Of a DNA stretch of 64,000 nucleotides, positions 9,426-20,000 are shown piece by piece. The position numbers were made by a program, and so were the translations under genes. The notes beneath the pieces were generated by a model. The model did no database searches. It was not told the origin of the DNA and worked only from the letters and a program-made list of their open reading frames with translations. This stretch comes from Paenibacillus tepidiphilus. Its GTDB lineage: Bacteria > Bacillota > Bacilli > Paenibacillales > Paenibacillaceae. The stretch is taken from positions 91,855-155,854 of the forward strand of contig NZ_VWRQ01000018.1 in the NCBI RefSeq assembly GCF_008635795.1, given 5' to 3'. Numbering within the stretch: position 1 is the stretch's first letter; each line of letters starts with the position of its first letter.

Positions 9426-12400
9426 ATGGTGTATGATGTTGATCTGAGGAGCAAAATCATAGATGAATATTGGATGAAGAAGCTGTCACCGCAGCTGCCC
9501 AAGGAGATGCTCCCGGCACAAGATCCTTCAGCAGGGAGCTCTGCCGGAGACAAAGAATGCTGGGAAGCCGTCATACCTGAGACAACCGTGCGGCAGCTGG
9601 AGCAGGTGTCCGGCGGATCAGAGCTGGCCAGGCTTATTATATTGCTGACTGCTGTTTCGGGTCTGCTATCCCGCTACACCGAGCACGGAGAGACGCTCAT
9701 GGGTACAACCTCATTGCGGCGGTCCGGTCAAGAGACCGGTCAATTGCTCTATCTTAGAAACCGCGTCGAGCAGGGCAAGCCCTGGAAGACGCTGCTGGAT
9801 GTCATGCATGCCGAGCTCTCCCGTTCGTTCAATCATCAAGGGCTCCCGCTTGAGCGGGTCACGGAGAGATTGCTATCACTCCCGGGCTTCCAGCGCGAAG
9901 CGCTGCAGCAAATCGCCGTTGTTGATGAAGGGCTTCAGACCTCTCCGGCCGGGCTCATGCTGTTCCCGCTGGTGGTCAAATGGAAGTGCGGTGATTGCGC
10001 ACAAGGACCAGGACTGCAGTTCATGTTCGATCCGAATGTGTACGACAGCGCTATTATTCGTTCTTTTGCCGCCAATCTGGTCCATGTGCTGGGCGTCTTG
10101 ACGAAGGAGCCCTGGTCGTCTCTGGACGCCGGCGGATTCCCTATGCTCGCACCAACTGAATGTGAGATTCTCTTAACAACGTTAAATAACACTTTTTATA
10201 AGAAAAATAGCGTTTCGTTATTGCACCAGTTCCTGGAGGAGCAAGCCGCAAGAACGCCGGATCAGACAGCGCTGGTCCAGGACGAGCGGAAGATTACATA
10301 CCTCGAGCTTAACCGGAGAGCCAACGGGCTGGCCGGAATACTGCGGGAACACGGAGCCGGGCCTGATCGGATTGTGGGTATTATGGTGCGGCAGTCCATC
10401 GAGATGATCGTCGCCATCAACGCCGTGTTGAAGGCAGGGGGCGCTTATTGTCCGCTTGATCCGGAGCTCCCGCAGGAACGGCTGCGGCAGATGATGGAAG
10501 ACAGCGGTATGGAGCTTGTGCTGACAATTGGAGCGCACCTGGAAGAGGCGGGTCCCTGTAAGTCCATTGATATTACCGCTCCCTTCGTTGCCGGCTGCGA
10601 AGCGGATAATTTGCCTCCGTTATCGGCACCGCATCATTTGGCTTATGTGCTGTACACCTCCGGTTCAACCGGCCGCCCGAAGGGTGTCATGATTGAACAC
10701 CGGAGTATTGTGAATCAAATAGCTGGATTGATGCTGCGTTATCCCTTTGACGCTTCACTGCGTCATGTGCTTCTGGCTCCCTATACATTCGATCCCTCGG
10801 TACAACAGGTATATCTGCCTTTGGCAACCGGCGGCACATTATATCTGATTCCCAAGGCCAAAGTAACCGATCCGGATTTCTTCTGGGGACTGGTGCGCCA
10901 AGAGAAAATCAATGTCATTAATACCGTTCCTTCGCTGATGGAAGTGCTGCTGGAGCAGACGGACGGGCTGCCGCATCAGCTTGCTTACGTAATCATGGCG
11001 GGTGAAGCCTTTACGCATGAATTGGCTCACAGACTGAAGCAGTGCTTCGATATCCGCTACCTGTTCAATATTTACGGGCCTACTGAAGCGACCATCAATA
11101 CAACCTTGCATGAATGGCAGCCGGGCAGCAAGTCCGGCACTGTACCTATCGGCAAACCCCTGACCAATTATCAGGTGTATGTGCTGGATGACCGGCAGCG
11201 GCTGCTGCCCTACGGGGCTGCAGGTGAGCTGTATATCGGCGGAGCTGGCTTAGCCCGCGGCTATATCAACCGCCCGGAGCTGACCGGCAAGGCATTCGTC
11301 GCTCATCCTTTCTCGCCGGGAGCAAGATTATACCGTACCGGGGACCAGGTGAGATGGTTGCCTGGCGGGAATCTACAGTTTATCGGACGAATCGACCATC
11401 AGGTCAAAATTAACGGGATGCGGGTCGAACTGGGCGAGATTGAGAATATCCTGCGGGAATACCCCGGGATTAAAGAATCGGCGCTGGTCCATGGCGGCTC
11501 CGCCAGTTCAGCCGAATTATCCGCCTTTTATACCCGTTCATCTGCGGACGACAGTCCGGCTGACGCGATTACGCAGGAGAGACTCGCTGCGCATCTGAGG
11601 CGGTTTGTGCCCGAGTATATGGTTCCGGTTCATTTCGTTGAATTGGCAAGAATGCCGGTGACAGTGAACGGTAAAACGGACAAAAATGCGCTGAAGGTGC
11701 CGCGAAGGCTGACCGGATTCGCCGGCCCGCGAAATGCAGCTGAAGAAAAGCTGACGGAGATTTGGCGAAAGCTGCTGGGCAGCGAGGATTTCGGCATACA
11801 CAGCAGCTTCTTTGAATCGGGCGGCAACTCGCTGTCCGTAGTCCGGCTGCAGAGCCGGATTAACCAGGCCTTTCAGGTGAAGCTGACCCTATCGCAATTG
11901 TTCACGCACCATACGATTGCACTCCAGGCGGAAGCGCTGCAGCCAGCCAAGGCGGAGAAGGCGAATGCAAAGAGGGACGATCAACAGCCTGTACAATCGC
12001 GGAATGCAGGGTGGAATGTTGGCGGCAGCAACGGCAGCAACGGCAGCAACGGCAGCAACGAAAGCAACGAAGGCCGATCACGGGAAAATAACGATATTGC
12101 GGTAATCGGAATGGCCTGCCGGTTCCCCCAGGCGGAGTCCTACGGGGAATTCTGGGATAATCTCTGCCGGGGCGTGGACTCGGTCGGTGTCATTTCGCAG
12201 CAGCGTGTGCGCGACATTCTTCCGGAAAGCGCAGTGTCAGGCGAGCTTGCGGCCAGCTTTCCAAGAGGCGCCTATCTGGATAGAATCGACACCTTCGATC
12301 CGCAATTCTTTCAAATATCGCCGAATGAGGCGGCCATGATGGACCCGCAGCAACGTCTGTTCCTGCAGGTCGTCTGGGAAGCATTTCTGGATGCGGGATA

Positions 12401-15400
12401 TGGGGAGAAAGAGGTATACGGCTCACGGACCGGCGTTTTTGCCGGGACGGGCAAGCCGAAATATCTTGAGCTTATGGATCAAATTGAACCGTCTGCGGTT
12501 CCGGGGAATTTGCAGGCTGCCATCGCAGGAAGAATTGCGTATGCCTTTAATTTAACGGGGCCGGCCGAAGTGATTGATACGGCATGCTCTTCCTCGCTCG
12601 TTGCCGTGCATCATGCCGTTCAGGAGCTGCTTCTGGGCGGCTGCGACATGGCCATTGCCGGCGGAGTGAACCTCTATTTGTCGATGGTGGATCAGAATGT
12701 CTATGAAATGGGAATCGCCTCGCCCGATGGACGCGCCAAGACCTTTGACCGTTCAGCTGACGGGACCGGTGGAGGAGAGGGTGTAGGCGCGGTACTATTG
12801 AAGCCGCTCCGGCAAGCAGTAGCCGATGGCGATCATATTTATGCCGTCATCAAAGGCAGTGCGGTGAATTCGGACGGGAGGTCCAACGGAATTACCGCTC
12901 CGAATGCGGCGGCCCAATCACATGTCATTGAGGAAGCCTGGAAGCGGGCAGGCCTGGACCCGGAGACGGTCACATATATTGAGGCCCATGGTACGGGAAC
13001 GAAGCTTGGGGACCCCGTTGAAGTGGAGGGCATCGCCGCCGCATTCCGTAAGCACACGGAGCGCAGGCAATTTTGTGCAGTCGGGTCGGTCAAGACCAAT
13101 ATCGGTCATTTGGATGCAGCGGCAGGCATTGCCGGCTTCATCAAAGCGGCGCTTGCTGTCTTCCATGGCTATATCCCGGCCTCGCTCCACTTCTCCGCTC
13201 CCAACCCGCATATTGACTTTCAGGATATGCCGGTGTATGTGGCCGATTCAGGAGAGGCGTGGCGCCCGGAATGCGGAGTCCGCAGAGCGGGTGTCAGCTC
13301 CTTCGGACTCAGCGGAACCAACTGCCATGTCATTCTGGAGGAATATTGCATTAACCCTGAGCCGCTTCCGGCTGAAGCCGGGCAATTATTTACTTTGTCT
13401 GCCTGGTCTGCGGAAGCGCTTCTGAAATATGTGGACCGTTTCCTGCGGTTTCTCCCGGTTACCGAAGCCTCCCTGGCGGACATCTGTTATTGTTCCAGCC
13501 TGAGCCGCTCGGGTTATACCCACCGGTTAGCGGTAACCGCGAATTCCGTTCAGGACCTGCAGCGTAAGCTTGCAGTCTTTAAATCCGCGTATCTCCTGGA
13601 AGGACATGCTTTCGAGATCGGGGAAAGCGAGCAAATCTATTGGAATCAACTGTCCAAGGCGGCTATGGACGGCGGTCAGGCAGAACTGAAGCCGGATGCT
13701 GCTTTGTCCGAGGTTGCCGCAGCCTATCTGCAAGGTGCAGCCATTGACTGGAGGAGCTATTACCGCGGGCAAGCCCGCAAGCGGGTGCCGCTTCCTGCGT
13801 ATCCCTTCGAGCAGAAACGCTGCTGGGCAGCTCCGGCCAAAGCACAGCCGGAGGCACCAGCCCCAGTAACGCCAGAGCAGGTGCCGGCTGCCGTCCAGGC
13901 TTCGGATTTCCTGCATATTCCCGGGTCGGCATTCCGCATGGGCGGCCAATTGCTGACAGAGGGCAGCTTTGACTGGGAACCGGAATATAAAGCGGATCTC
14001 GATCATTTTGCCGTTCAACTCATTCTGCAATACTTCCGCAGTTACGGATTGCTCAACGGCCAGAGCGTATATTCCGGGCAGGAAATGATCCAAAAGGCGG
14101 AAATCGCCCCTCACTATCTGCGGCTGCTCAGCTATATGCTGTCCTTCCTGCGGCAGAAGGGATTTCTGCAATCCGAGGGCGACCTTCATTCTTTAAGCGG
14201 TGCACACCCCGATAGGGATGTGAAGGATTTATGTGCGGAATATTGCCGGCGATATCCGGAGTTTGCAGGCAGCTTCCAGGTTCTGCTTTATTGCTTCCAG
14301 GCCTATCCCGATGTTCTATCCGGCAGACGTTCCCCGCTGAGCGTACTTTTCCCGGACGGAACCTCCCGTTTTCTGCAGTCATTTGCCAACCGGGGACGGA
14401 CTTTGGGTGATCTGCATGAAATCATGGCGGTGCAAGCCTTGCAGCAGCATATCGCCGTGTTGGCCCGGCTTCGCCAGCCCGTCCGGATTCTGGAGGTGGG
14501 AGCGGGCTCGGGGACTATAGGCAAAGCGATTTTCGCCGGACTTGCCGGGCTGCAGGTCGAATACTGCTATACGGATTTAGGGCGGTCGATTGTCCTGGAG
14601 GCCAGTAAGCAATTCAAGGAATATCCGTTTGTGCAGTTTCAGGTCTTTAATATTGAGGAAGACCCGTATGCGCAAGGGTTCGAGCCCGGCCAATTCGATA
14701 TCATCGTCGGACTGAATGTGATTCACGCCACCCGCAATTTGAGACGTTCCTTATCGCAGCTGAAGAAGGTTTTAGCAGCAGGCGGGGTGCTGTATCTCAT
14801 TGAAAAAGTGCTGAGCGAGCCCGGTGAGAACCTGGTGTGGGGCTTAACCGAGGGCTGGTGGCACTTTGAAGATACGGATTTACGGCCAGAATCTCCGCTG
14901 CTCTCTGCTCTGGCATGGGAGAAGCTTCTGCAGGAAGAGCAGTTCGCGGATGTCCGAAGCTACTCACTGGAATGGGCGGGGGCTTCGGGTACGCAAACCG
15001 ACACGGCACTCATCACCGGTTCAATGGGCAAGACTGTGGCCCTGCAGCCTGAGGAGCTGCTGTATGAGGTGCGCTGGATTCCCAAGGCACCGGATGCGGG
15101 TCCGGTCAGTCCGCCCGGCGGCAGCTGGCTGATCTTCCGGGATGAGCTGGGAATCGGGGATCACTTGTCCAGGCAGCTCATGGAGCGGGGATGCAGCATT
15201 ATTACAGTGGATAAGGGAAGTGAATTCACCTTCCAGAACGGCAACCGGTTTGCAATAGATGCCGGAGAAGAGGTTCATTATATCCGTCTTCTGAGCATTC
15301 TGGCTGAACAAGGGCGGCAGATTTCCGGTGTGATTCACCTCTGGCCGTGTACGGCCCTTACGGAGGTGCCCGACAGTAGCACGGCAGACGAAATGCTGCA

Positions 15401-17051
15401 AGCAGGGCTCTACAGTGTCACCTACCTCACAAGAGCCATGCTGAGCTTCGGGAACCTTGAGGGGGCAGATATCCGGGTCGTGACCAATCAGGCTGTGATG
15501 CTCGCCGGAGACAAAGCCATCTCTCCCGGGAAGTCGTCGCTCCTGGGACTTGTCAAAGTCATCTCCCAAGAGCATCCCAAGCTGCGCTGCTATGCGCTCG
15601 ATGTGGATACCGGCGCATACTCCGCAGAAGAAGTGGCGGCTTTGATCATGAAGGAGCTCACGGAGAACAAGAATGACGGGCTGGTCGCTGTCCGCCAGGA
15701 ACGATGGGTTCAGGAGCTGACCCGTTTCCATCCGGAGAATCACCCCCGGCAGGAATTTAGGGTCCGCGAGGCTGGAATCTATATCGTTACCGGCGGTGCG
15801 GGCAGGCTGGGTATGGAGATCAGCAGGTATCTGGCCCGGGAGAAGCCGGTCAAGCTGGTCATTATCAGCCGCTCCGTATTGCCGGACAAGCCTCTCTGGA
15901 GACAGTGCCTGGAGCACCCGCCCGAAGGTATGCATCCTTCGGATATCCGCAAGCTGGCGGCGTTCCTGGAAATGGAGGACAACACCGGGTCGGAGATTTA
16001 CTATTTTGCCGGAGATGTTGCCGATGAGGAACGCATGAGCGAGATTATGGCGGAAGTCCGGGGAATACCGGGAAGCATTCACGGGGTTGTCCATTGCGCG
16101 GCGGCACCGGGTGCCGCCAGTCAACCGCTGGAAGTCCAGACTCCGGAGAAATTCCGCCAGGTGCTGCAGCCCAAGATTCAGGGAACGATGGTGCTGGACA
16201 GCCTGCTGGCTCAAGATCCACTGGATTTCTTTGTGGTCTACTCCTCCGTCGCCTCGCTCTGGGGCGGTGCCGGAGGAGCCGATTACGCCGCCGCCAATGC
16301 CTTCCTGGATGCCTTCAGTGCCGGACGCAATGCACGCGGCAAGAACACGCTGGCCGTGAATTGGTATGCATGGGAAGGGCTGACCGACCCCGGCTGCATG
16401 GGCTATATGCCGGTCGGCGATGCCTTGGCCGCCCTCCGCATCGGGCTTTCCCGCCGGATGGATCAGGTGGTTATCGGAAAGTTCGACCCGCAAGTGCTGG
16501 CCGAGTGGGCGCCGATGATGAAGATCCGGCTGGCGCCTGATGTGCTTCGCGCAGCTTCCTCCGACGCTCCCAAGGATAAGGGTGAGCCCGTTCCGATACT
16601 TGCCCCGGTCAGCGTGAAAGAGGTCCGCCTGAAGGGCAGGGATGACGGAGGATTTACAGAGCTGGAGAAGCAGATTTCACTGATTTGGGCTGAGGTGCTG
16701 GGTTACGAAGAGATTGACGTCAACGACAACTTTTTTGATATCGGAGGTGACTCTCTGCTGATCCTTAAGGTCTTGAACCTGGTCAATGAGCAGGTAGATC
16801 CGGAGGTAGAAGCAGGTGACTTATTCTCCTATGGCACTGTTGCCAGGCTGGCGCAATATATCGGAGACAAGCGAGCTGCCCCGCAGGAAGCGGCAGTACT
16901 GCAGCCATCGGCGGGATTAACGGCACCGGTACCGCCGCCAGCGGCGGGAGCAACGGCTCCGGAGGATGACGCCTTGCGGCGGCTGATTAAGAGCGTCAAG
17001 AATGACGGCGTCTCTGTCGGCGAGGCGATGAAAGGATTTGAGGAGCTATGA
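9426..17051 (+). CDS. Hybrid NRPS-PKS synthetase: half-C, A, T, KS, cMT, KR, ACP
   Basis: The 2541-residue start at 9426 has AAAGGGGAG six bases upstream. Residues 1-255 are only the C-terminal lobe of a condensation domain, with no HHxxxDG. The A domain (265-760) has pocket residues D-P-Q-N-I-A-I-I-N-K, which I cannot assign. A T domain (GGNSL near residue 802) and a GSN-repeat linker follow. The KS (888-1307) keeps TACSSS (Cys1054), HGTGT and NIGHLDAAAG. There is no AT. A C-methyltransferase (EVGAGSGTIG from 1690) is followed by KR (TGGAGRLG, with Ser/Tyr/Asn catalytic residues) and ACP (GGDSL near 2440). The C-terminal tail (SVKNDGVSVGEAM...) resembles that of the A-T protein at 24796 and is probably a docking peptide for the next synthetase, whose start overlaps by 4 nt. 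Predicted chemistry: load an amino acid, extend by malonyl from the trans-AT, C-methylate, reduce to beta-hydroxyl. Confidence 0.9.
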   Translation: MVYDVDLRSKIIDEYWMKKLSPQLPKEMLPAQDPSAGSSAGDKECWEAVIPETTVRQLEQVSGGSELARLIILLTAVSGLLSRYTEHGETLMGTTSLRRSGQETGQLLYLRNRVEQGKPWKTLLDVMHAELSRSFNHQGLPLERVTERLLSLPGFQREALQQIAVVDEGLQTSPAGLMLFPLVVKWKCGDCAQGPGLQFMFDPNVYDSAIIRSFAANLVHVLGVLTKEPWSSLDAGGFPMLAPTECEILLTTLNNTFYKKNSVSLLHQFLEEQAARTPDQTALVQDERKITYLELNRRANGLAGILREHGAGPDRIVGIMVRQSIEMIVAINAVLKAGGAYCPLDPELPQERLRQMMEDSGMELVLTIGAHLEEAGPCKSIDITAPFVAGCEADNLPPLSAPHHLAYVLYTSGSTGRPKGVMIEHRSIVNQIAGLMLRYPFDASLRHVLLAPYTFDPSVQQVYLPLATGGTLYLIPKAKVTDPDFFWGLVRQEKINVINTVPSLMEVLLEQTDGLPHQLAYVIMAGEAFTHELAHRLKQCFDIRYLFNIYGPTEATINTTLHEWQPGSKSGTVPIGKPLTNYQVYVLDDRQRLLPYGAAGELYIGGAGLARGYINRPELTGKAFVAHPFSPGARLYRTGDQVRWLPGGNLQFIGRIDHQVKINGMRVELGEIENILREYPGIKESALVHGGSASSAELSAFYTRSSADDSPADAITQERLAAHLRRFVPEYMVPVHFVELARMPVTVNGKTDKNALKVPRRLTGFAGPRNAAEEKLTEIWRKLLGSEDFGIHSSFFESGGNSLSVVRLQSRINQAFQVKLTLSQLFTHHTIALQAEALQPAKAEKANAKRDDQQPVQSRNAGWNVGGSNGSNGSNGSNESNEGRSRENNDIAVIGMACRFPQAESYGEFWDNLCRGVDSVGVISQQRVRDILPESAVSGELAASFPRGAYLDRIDTFDPQFFQISPNEAAMMDPQQRLFLQVVWEAFLDAGYGEKEVYGSRTGVFAGTGKPKYLELMDQIEPSAVPGNLQAAIAGRIAYAFNLTGPAEVIDTACSSSLVAVHHAVQELLLGGCDMAIAGGVNLYLSMVDQNVYEMGIASPDGRAKTFDRSADGTGGGEGVGAVLLKPLRQAVADGDHIYAVIKGSAVNSDGRSNGITAPNAAAQSHVIEEAWKRAGLDPETVTYIEAHGTGTKLGDPVEVEGIAAAFRKHTERRQFCAVGSVKTNIGHLDAAAGIAGFIKAALAVFHGYIPASLHFSAPNPHIDFQDMPVYVADSGEAWRPECGVRRAGVSSFGLSGTNCHVILEEYCINPEPLPAEAGQLFTLSAWSAEALLKYVDRFLRFLPVTEASLADICYCSSLSRSGYTHRLAVTANSVQDLQRKLAVFKSAYLLEGHAFEIGESEQIYWNQLSKAAMDGGQAELKPDAALSEVAAAYLQGAAIDWRSYYRGQARKRVPLPAYPFEQKRCWAAPAKAQPEAPAPVTPEQVPAAVQASDFLHIPGSAFRMGGQLLTEGSFDWEPEYKADLDHFAVQLILQYFRSYGLLNGQSVYSGQEMIQKAEIAPHYLRLLSYMLSFLRQKGFLQSEGDLHSLSGAHPDRDVKDLCAEYCRRYPEFAGSFQVLLYCFQAYPDVLSGRRSPLSVLFPDGTSRFLQSFANRGRTLGDLHEIMAVQALQQHIAVLARLRQPVRILEVGAGSGTIGKAIFAGLAGLQVEYCYTDLGRSIVLEASKQFKEYPFVQFQVFNIEEDPYAQGFEPGQFDIIVGLNVIHATRNLRRSLSQLKKVLAAGGVLYLIEKVLSEPGENLVWGLTEGWWHFEDTDLRPESPLLSALAWEKLLQEEQFADVRSYSLEWAGASGTQTDTALITGSMGKTVALQPEELLYEVRWIPKAPDAGPVSPPGGSWLIFRDELGIGDHLSRQLMERGCSIITVDKGSEFTFQNGNRFAIDAGEEVHYIRLLSILAEQGRQISGVIHLWPCTALTEVPDSSTADEMLQAGLYSVTYLTRAMLSFGNLEGADIRVVTNQAVMLAGDKAISPGKSSLLGLVKVISQEHPKLRCYALDVDTGAYSAEEVAALIMKELTENKNDGLVAVRQERWVQELTRFHPENHPRQEFRVREAGIYIVTGGAGRLGMEISRYLAREKPVKLVIISRSVLPDKPLWRQCLEHPPEGMHPSDIRKLAAFLEMEDNTGSEIYYFAGDVADEERMSEIMAEVRGIPGSIHGVVHCAAAPGAASQPLEVQTPEKFRQVLQPKIQGTMVLDSLLAQDPLDFFVVYSSVASLWGGAGGADYAAANAFLDAFSAGRNARGKNTLAVNWYAWEGLTDPGCMGYMPVGDALAALRIGLSRRMDQVVIGKFDPQVLAEWAPMMKIRLAPDVLRAASSDAPKDKGEPVPILAPVSVKEVRLKGRDDGGFTELEKQISLIWAEVLGYEEIDVNDNFFDIGGDSLLILKVLNLVNEQVDPEVEAGDLFSYGTVARLAQYIGDKRAAPQEAAVLQPSAGLTAPVPPPAAGATAPEDDALRRLIKSVKNDGVSVGEAMKGFEEL
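12024..12068 (+). repeat. 9-bp in-frame tandem repeat coding a Gly-Ser-Asn linker
   Basis: Four perfect copies of GGCAGCAAC followed by one variant copy (GAAAGCAAC) encode a flexible GSN-type linker between the T and KS domains of the first hybrid synthetase. Copy number could vary between strains without changing frame. Confidence 0.9.
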
Positions 17052-20000
17052 GCAATCCGTTTATTGAATCCATCTTGCAGCTTGTTGCCAAAGATGAACT
17101 TTCGGAAGACAATGCCTACTCGTTGATCAAGGCCCACCAGTCGGCTGCCGGTGACCTGTCGAAAGACATTGCCATTATCGGCATCTCCTGCCGGTTTCCC
17201 CAAGCAGGCAACAAGGAGGAGTTCTGGCATAATGTGGCCAGCGGCGTGAACGGCATCCGGCCATTTCCAGCCGGCCGCATGGAGAGCATCCGGCCCTTCC
17301 TGGGTGAAGACGATTCCGGGGGCCCTTATTATCAAGCGGGTTACCTGGACGACATTGATACCTTCGATGCGGAATTCTTCAATATTCTTCCCGGCGAAGC
17401 CCAATATATGGACCCGCAGCAGCGGATCTTTATGGAGACCGGCTACGAAGCGATTGAGGATGCCGGGTACGGCGGGGAACGTATCCGCAACGCCGATACC
17501 GGTGTATATGTCGGCTTCAGCGAAGCCAGATATAAGGACATGGTATCGGAGGAGGTCCCCGCAGCATTTGTGGGCAATTTCCCGCCGGTGGTGGCAAGCA
17601 GGCTATCCTATGCCTTGAACCTGTCCGGACCGGCGGTAAGTATTGCGACAGCCTGCTCGTCCTCTCTGGTTGCCCTGCATCTGGCCTGCGAAGGATTGCA
17701 TGCGGGAGACTGCTCGATGGCGCTGGTTGGAGGCGTAGCCATCGGACCGCTGCCGGCCAAGCTGGAGAACGGGGGCGGTTTGGGGATTACGTCCAGCGAG
17801 GGCAAATCCCGCAGCTTTGATGCCGGCGCGAACGGTACTGCGTGGGGCGAGGGCTGCGGAGCAGTTCTGATCAAGCCGCTGAAGCAGGCGGAAGCGGACG
17901 GGGATTATATCTATGCCGTCATCAAGGGGAGCGCGATCAACCAGGACGGAACCTCCAACGGTATCGCGTCCCCCAATGCTTTGGCCCAGGAGGAGGTGCT
18001 GGTCAAGGCGTGGACCCGCGCGGGGATTGACCCGCTGACCATCAGCTACATCGAAGCCCATGGGACCGGCACCAGGATCGGAGATCCCATCGAGATCAAG
18101 GGGCTGACCAATGCATTCCGGAGATTCTCACCGAAATATCACTTTTGCGGTGTCGGCTCCGTCAAGAGTAATATCGGTCATCTGGATTCCGCTTCGGGCA
18201 TGGCCGGCTTAATCAAGACGGTAATGGCCCTCCAGAAGCGGCTGATGCCGCCGTCCATCCACTTTGCCGAGCCCAATCCGCTGATGAGCCTGCAGCGGTC
18301 CCCGGTCTATATCAATACCCGGCTGAAGGAATGGAGCGCTCCGGCCGGCCAGCCCCTGCGGGCGGGAGTGAGCTCGTTCGGGCTCAGCGGCACAAATTGC
18401 CATGTTGTAGTGGAAGAGTACCGGCGCCGCCAAGCGGTCCGCAGGCCGCCGCTGCGCCCAGTGCAGATATTTGCGCTTTCGGCACGCAACGAAGCTTCCT
18501 TGCGGAGGCTCATCGGTAAATATATTGAATTTATCAGCGGCATTGATGCAGCCGCAGACCTGGAGGAAATCTGCGCTGTGCTCAGTACAGGGCGTGAGCA
18601 TCACGCTTGCCGCCTGGCGATCCCGGCAGCAGACCCCGAAATGCTTCTGCACAAGCTGCGCCAGGCTTATCGTGCCTGCGGCCCGCAGGATTGGCTGGCC
18701 CTGCGTCAGGAAGGGGTGTATTCCTCGCTCTGTCCGCCGGGCCATCCGCTGCGGGCAGAAGACAGCGATGATGAGCCGGCTGCGCTTGCCCGGGCCTATG
18801 CGCAGGGAGGGAGCGTCCAGTGGCCGGAGTATTATCCGCAGGCCAGCTACGCGAAGCGGCCCTTGCCCACCTATGCATGGGAACGCACAAGGTACTGGGC
18901 GGAAGCGCCGGCCCGGCGGCCCGGCCGCCGTAAGCAGGAGGATGTACGGGGAACAACGGAAGTCCGGCTCTCGGACGGCGGAGGCTCTACCCCGACGGAG
19001 TCGGAGCACCGGCTGGCCCGGCTTTGGGGCAAGGTGCTCGGCCTGGAGCGGCTGGATGTAAATGACGATTTTTTTCTGCTGGGCGGAGATTCTCTGCTGG
19101 CCACAGATCTGATCAATCGCATCAAAGGGGAGTTCGGAGCCGGAGTGACCATGGCCCAGTTCTTTCAATTCCCCAGCATTCGCGGGCTGGCTGGTCTGCT
19201 CCCGGCTGCAGCAGAAGAAGCTGCAGCAGCGGCCGCACCGCAAGAAGCTGCAGAAGCGGCTGCATCGGAAGAAGCTGCTACAGCAGCCGCTTCCGGCCAG
19301 GCCCGGGAGTTCTACCCGCTCTCCCATGCCCAGAGAAGGCAGTTTGTTCTCAACCAGCTGGCCGGACAAAGTCTGAACTACAATATGCCGGGTGCTGCGG
19401 TCATCACCGGACCTGTAGATGTGCAGCGCTTCAAGGATACGTTCGCGGAGCTGATCCGCAGGCACGAATCCTTCCGGACGGTATTTGACGTTACAGAGGA
19501 TGAGATTGTCCAGCGTATCTTGCCTGATGCCGATTTTAGGGTCCAATATGAAGCGGAAGCCAGAGAGGTTAGCCCGGAGGACATTTTACGGAGCTTTATC
19601 CGGCCTTTTCAGCTCGAAGAGGCTCCGCTGCTCCGGGTGGGATTATTCAGGCTCAGGGCACCGGAAGGAGGCGGGGAGCGGCATCTTTTCCTGTTCGATA
19701 TGCATCACATTATCTCCGACGGTGTATCGATGGAGCTCCTGCTGAAGGAATTCTCAGCGTTATACCTGGGGAACGCTCTGCCTGCTCTAAAGAGCCAATA
19801 TAAGGATTATGTTCTCTGGCAATCCGCGCAGATGCACAGTGATGTCATGCGGCGGCAGGAAGCCTATTGGAGCCGGATATTGGCAGAGGATGATCATGGA
19901 CAGCTTCCGGTCCTTGACATGCCCCATGACTTCCCGCGTCCTCCGATCATGACGTTTGAAGGGGACGTGTACAGCGTAACGATTCCGTCCGGGCAGGTGG

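Noticed and set aside
15021..16493. A 490-codon minus-strand frame opposite the KR of the first hybrid synthetase
   Set aside because: Antisense shadow of a complete ketoreductase; no motif or ribosome binding site supports it.
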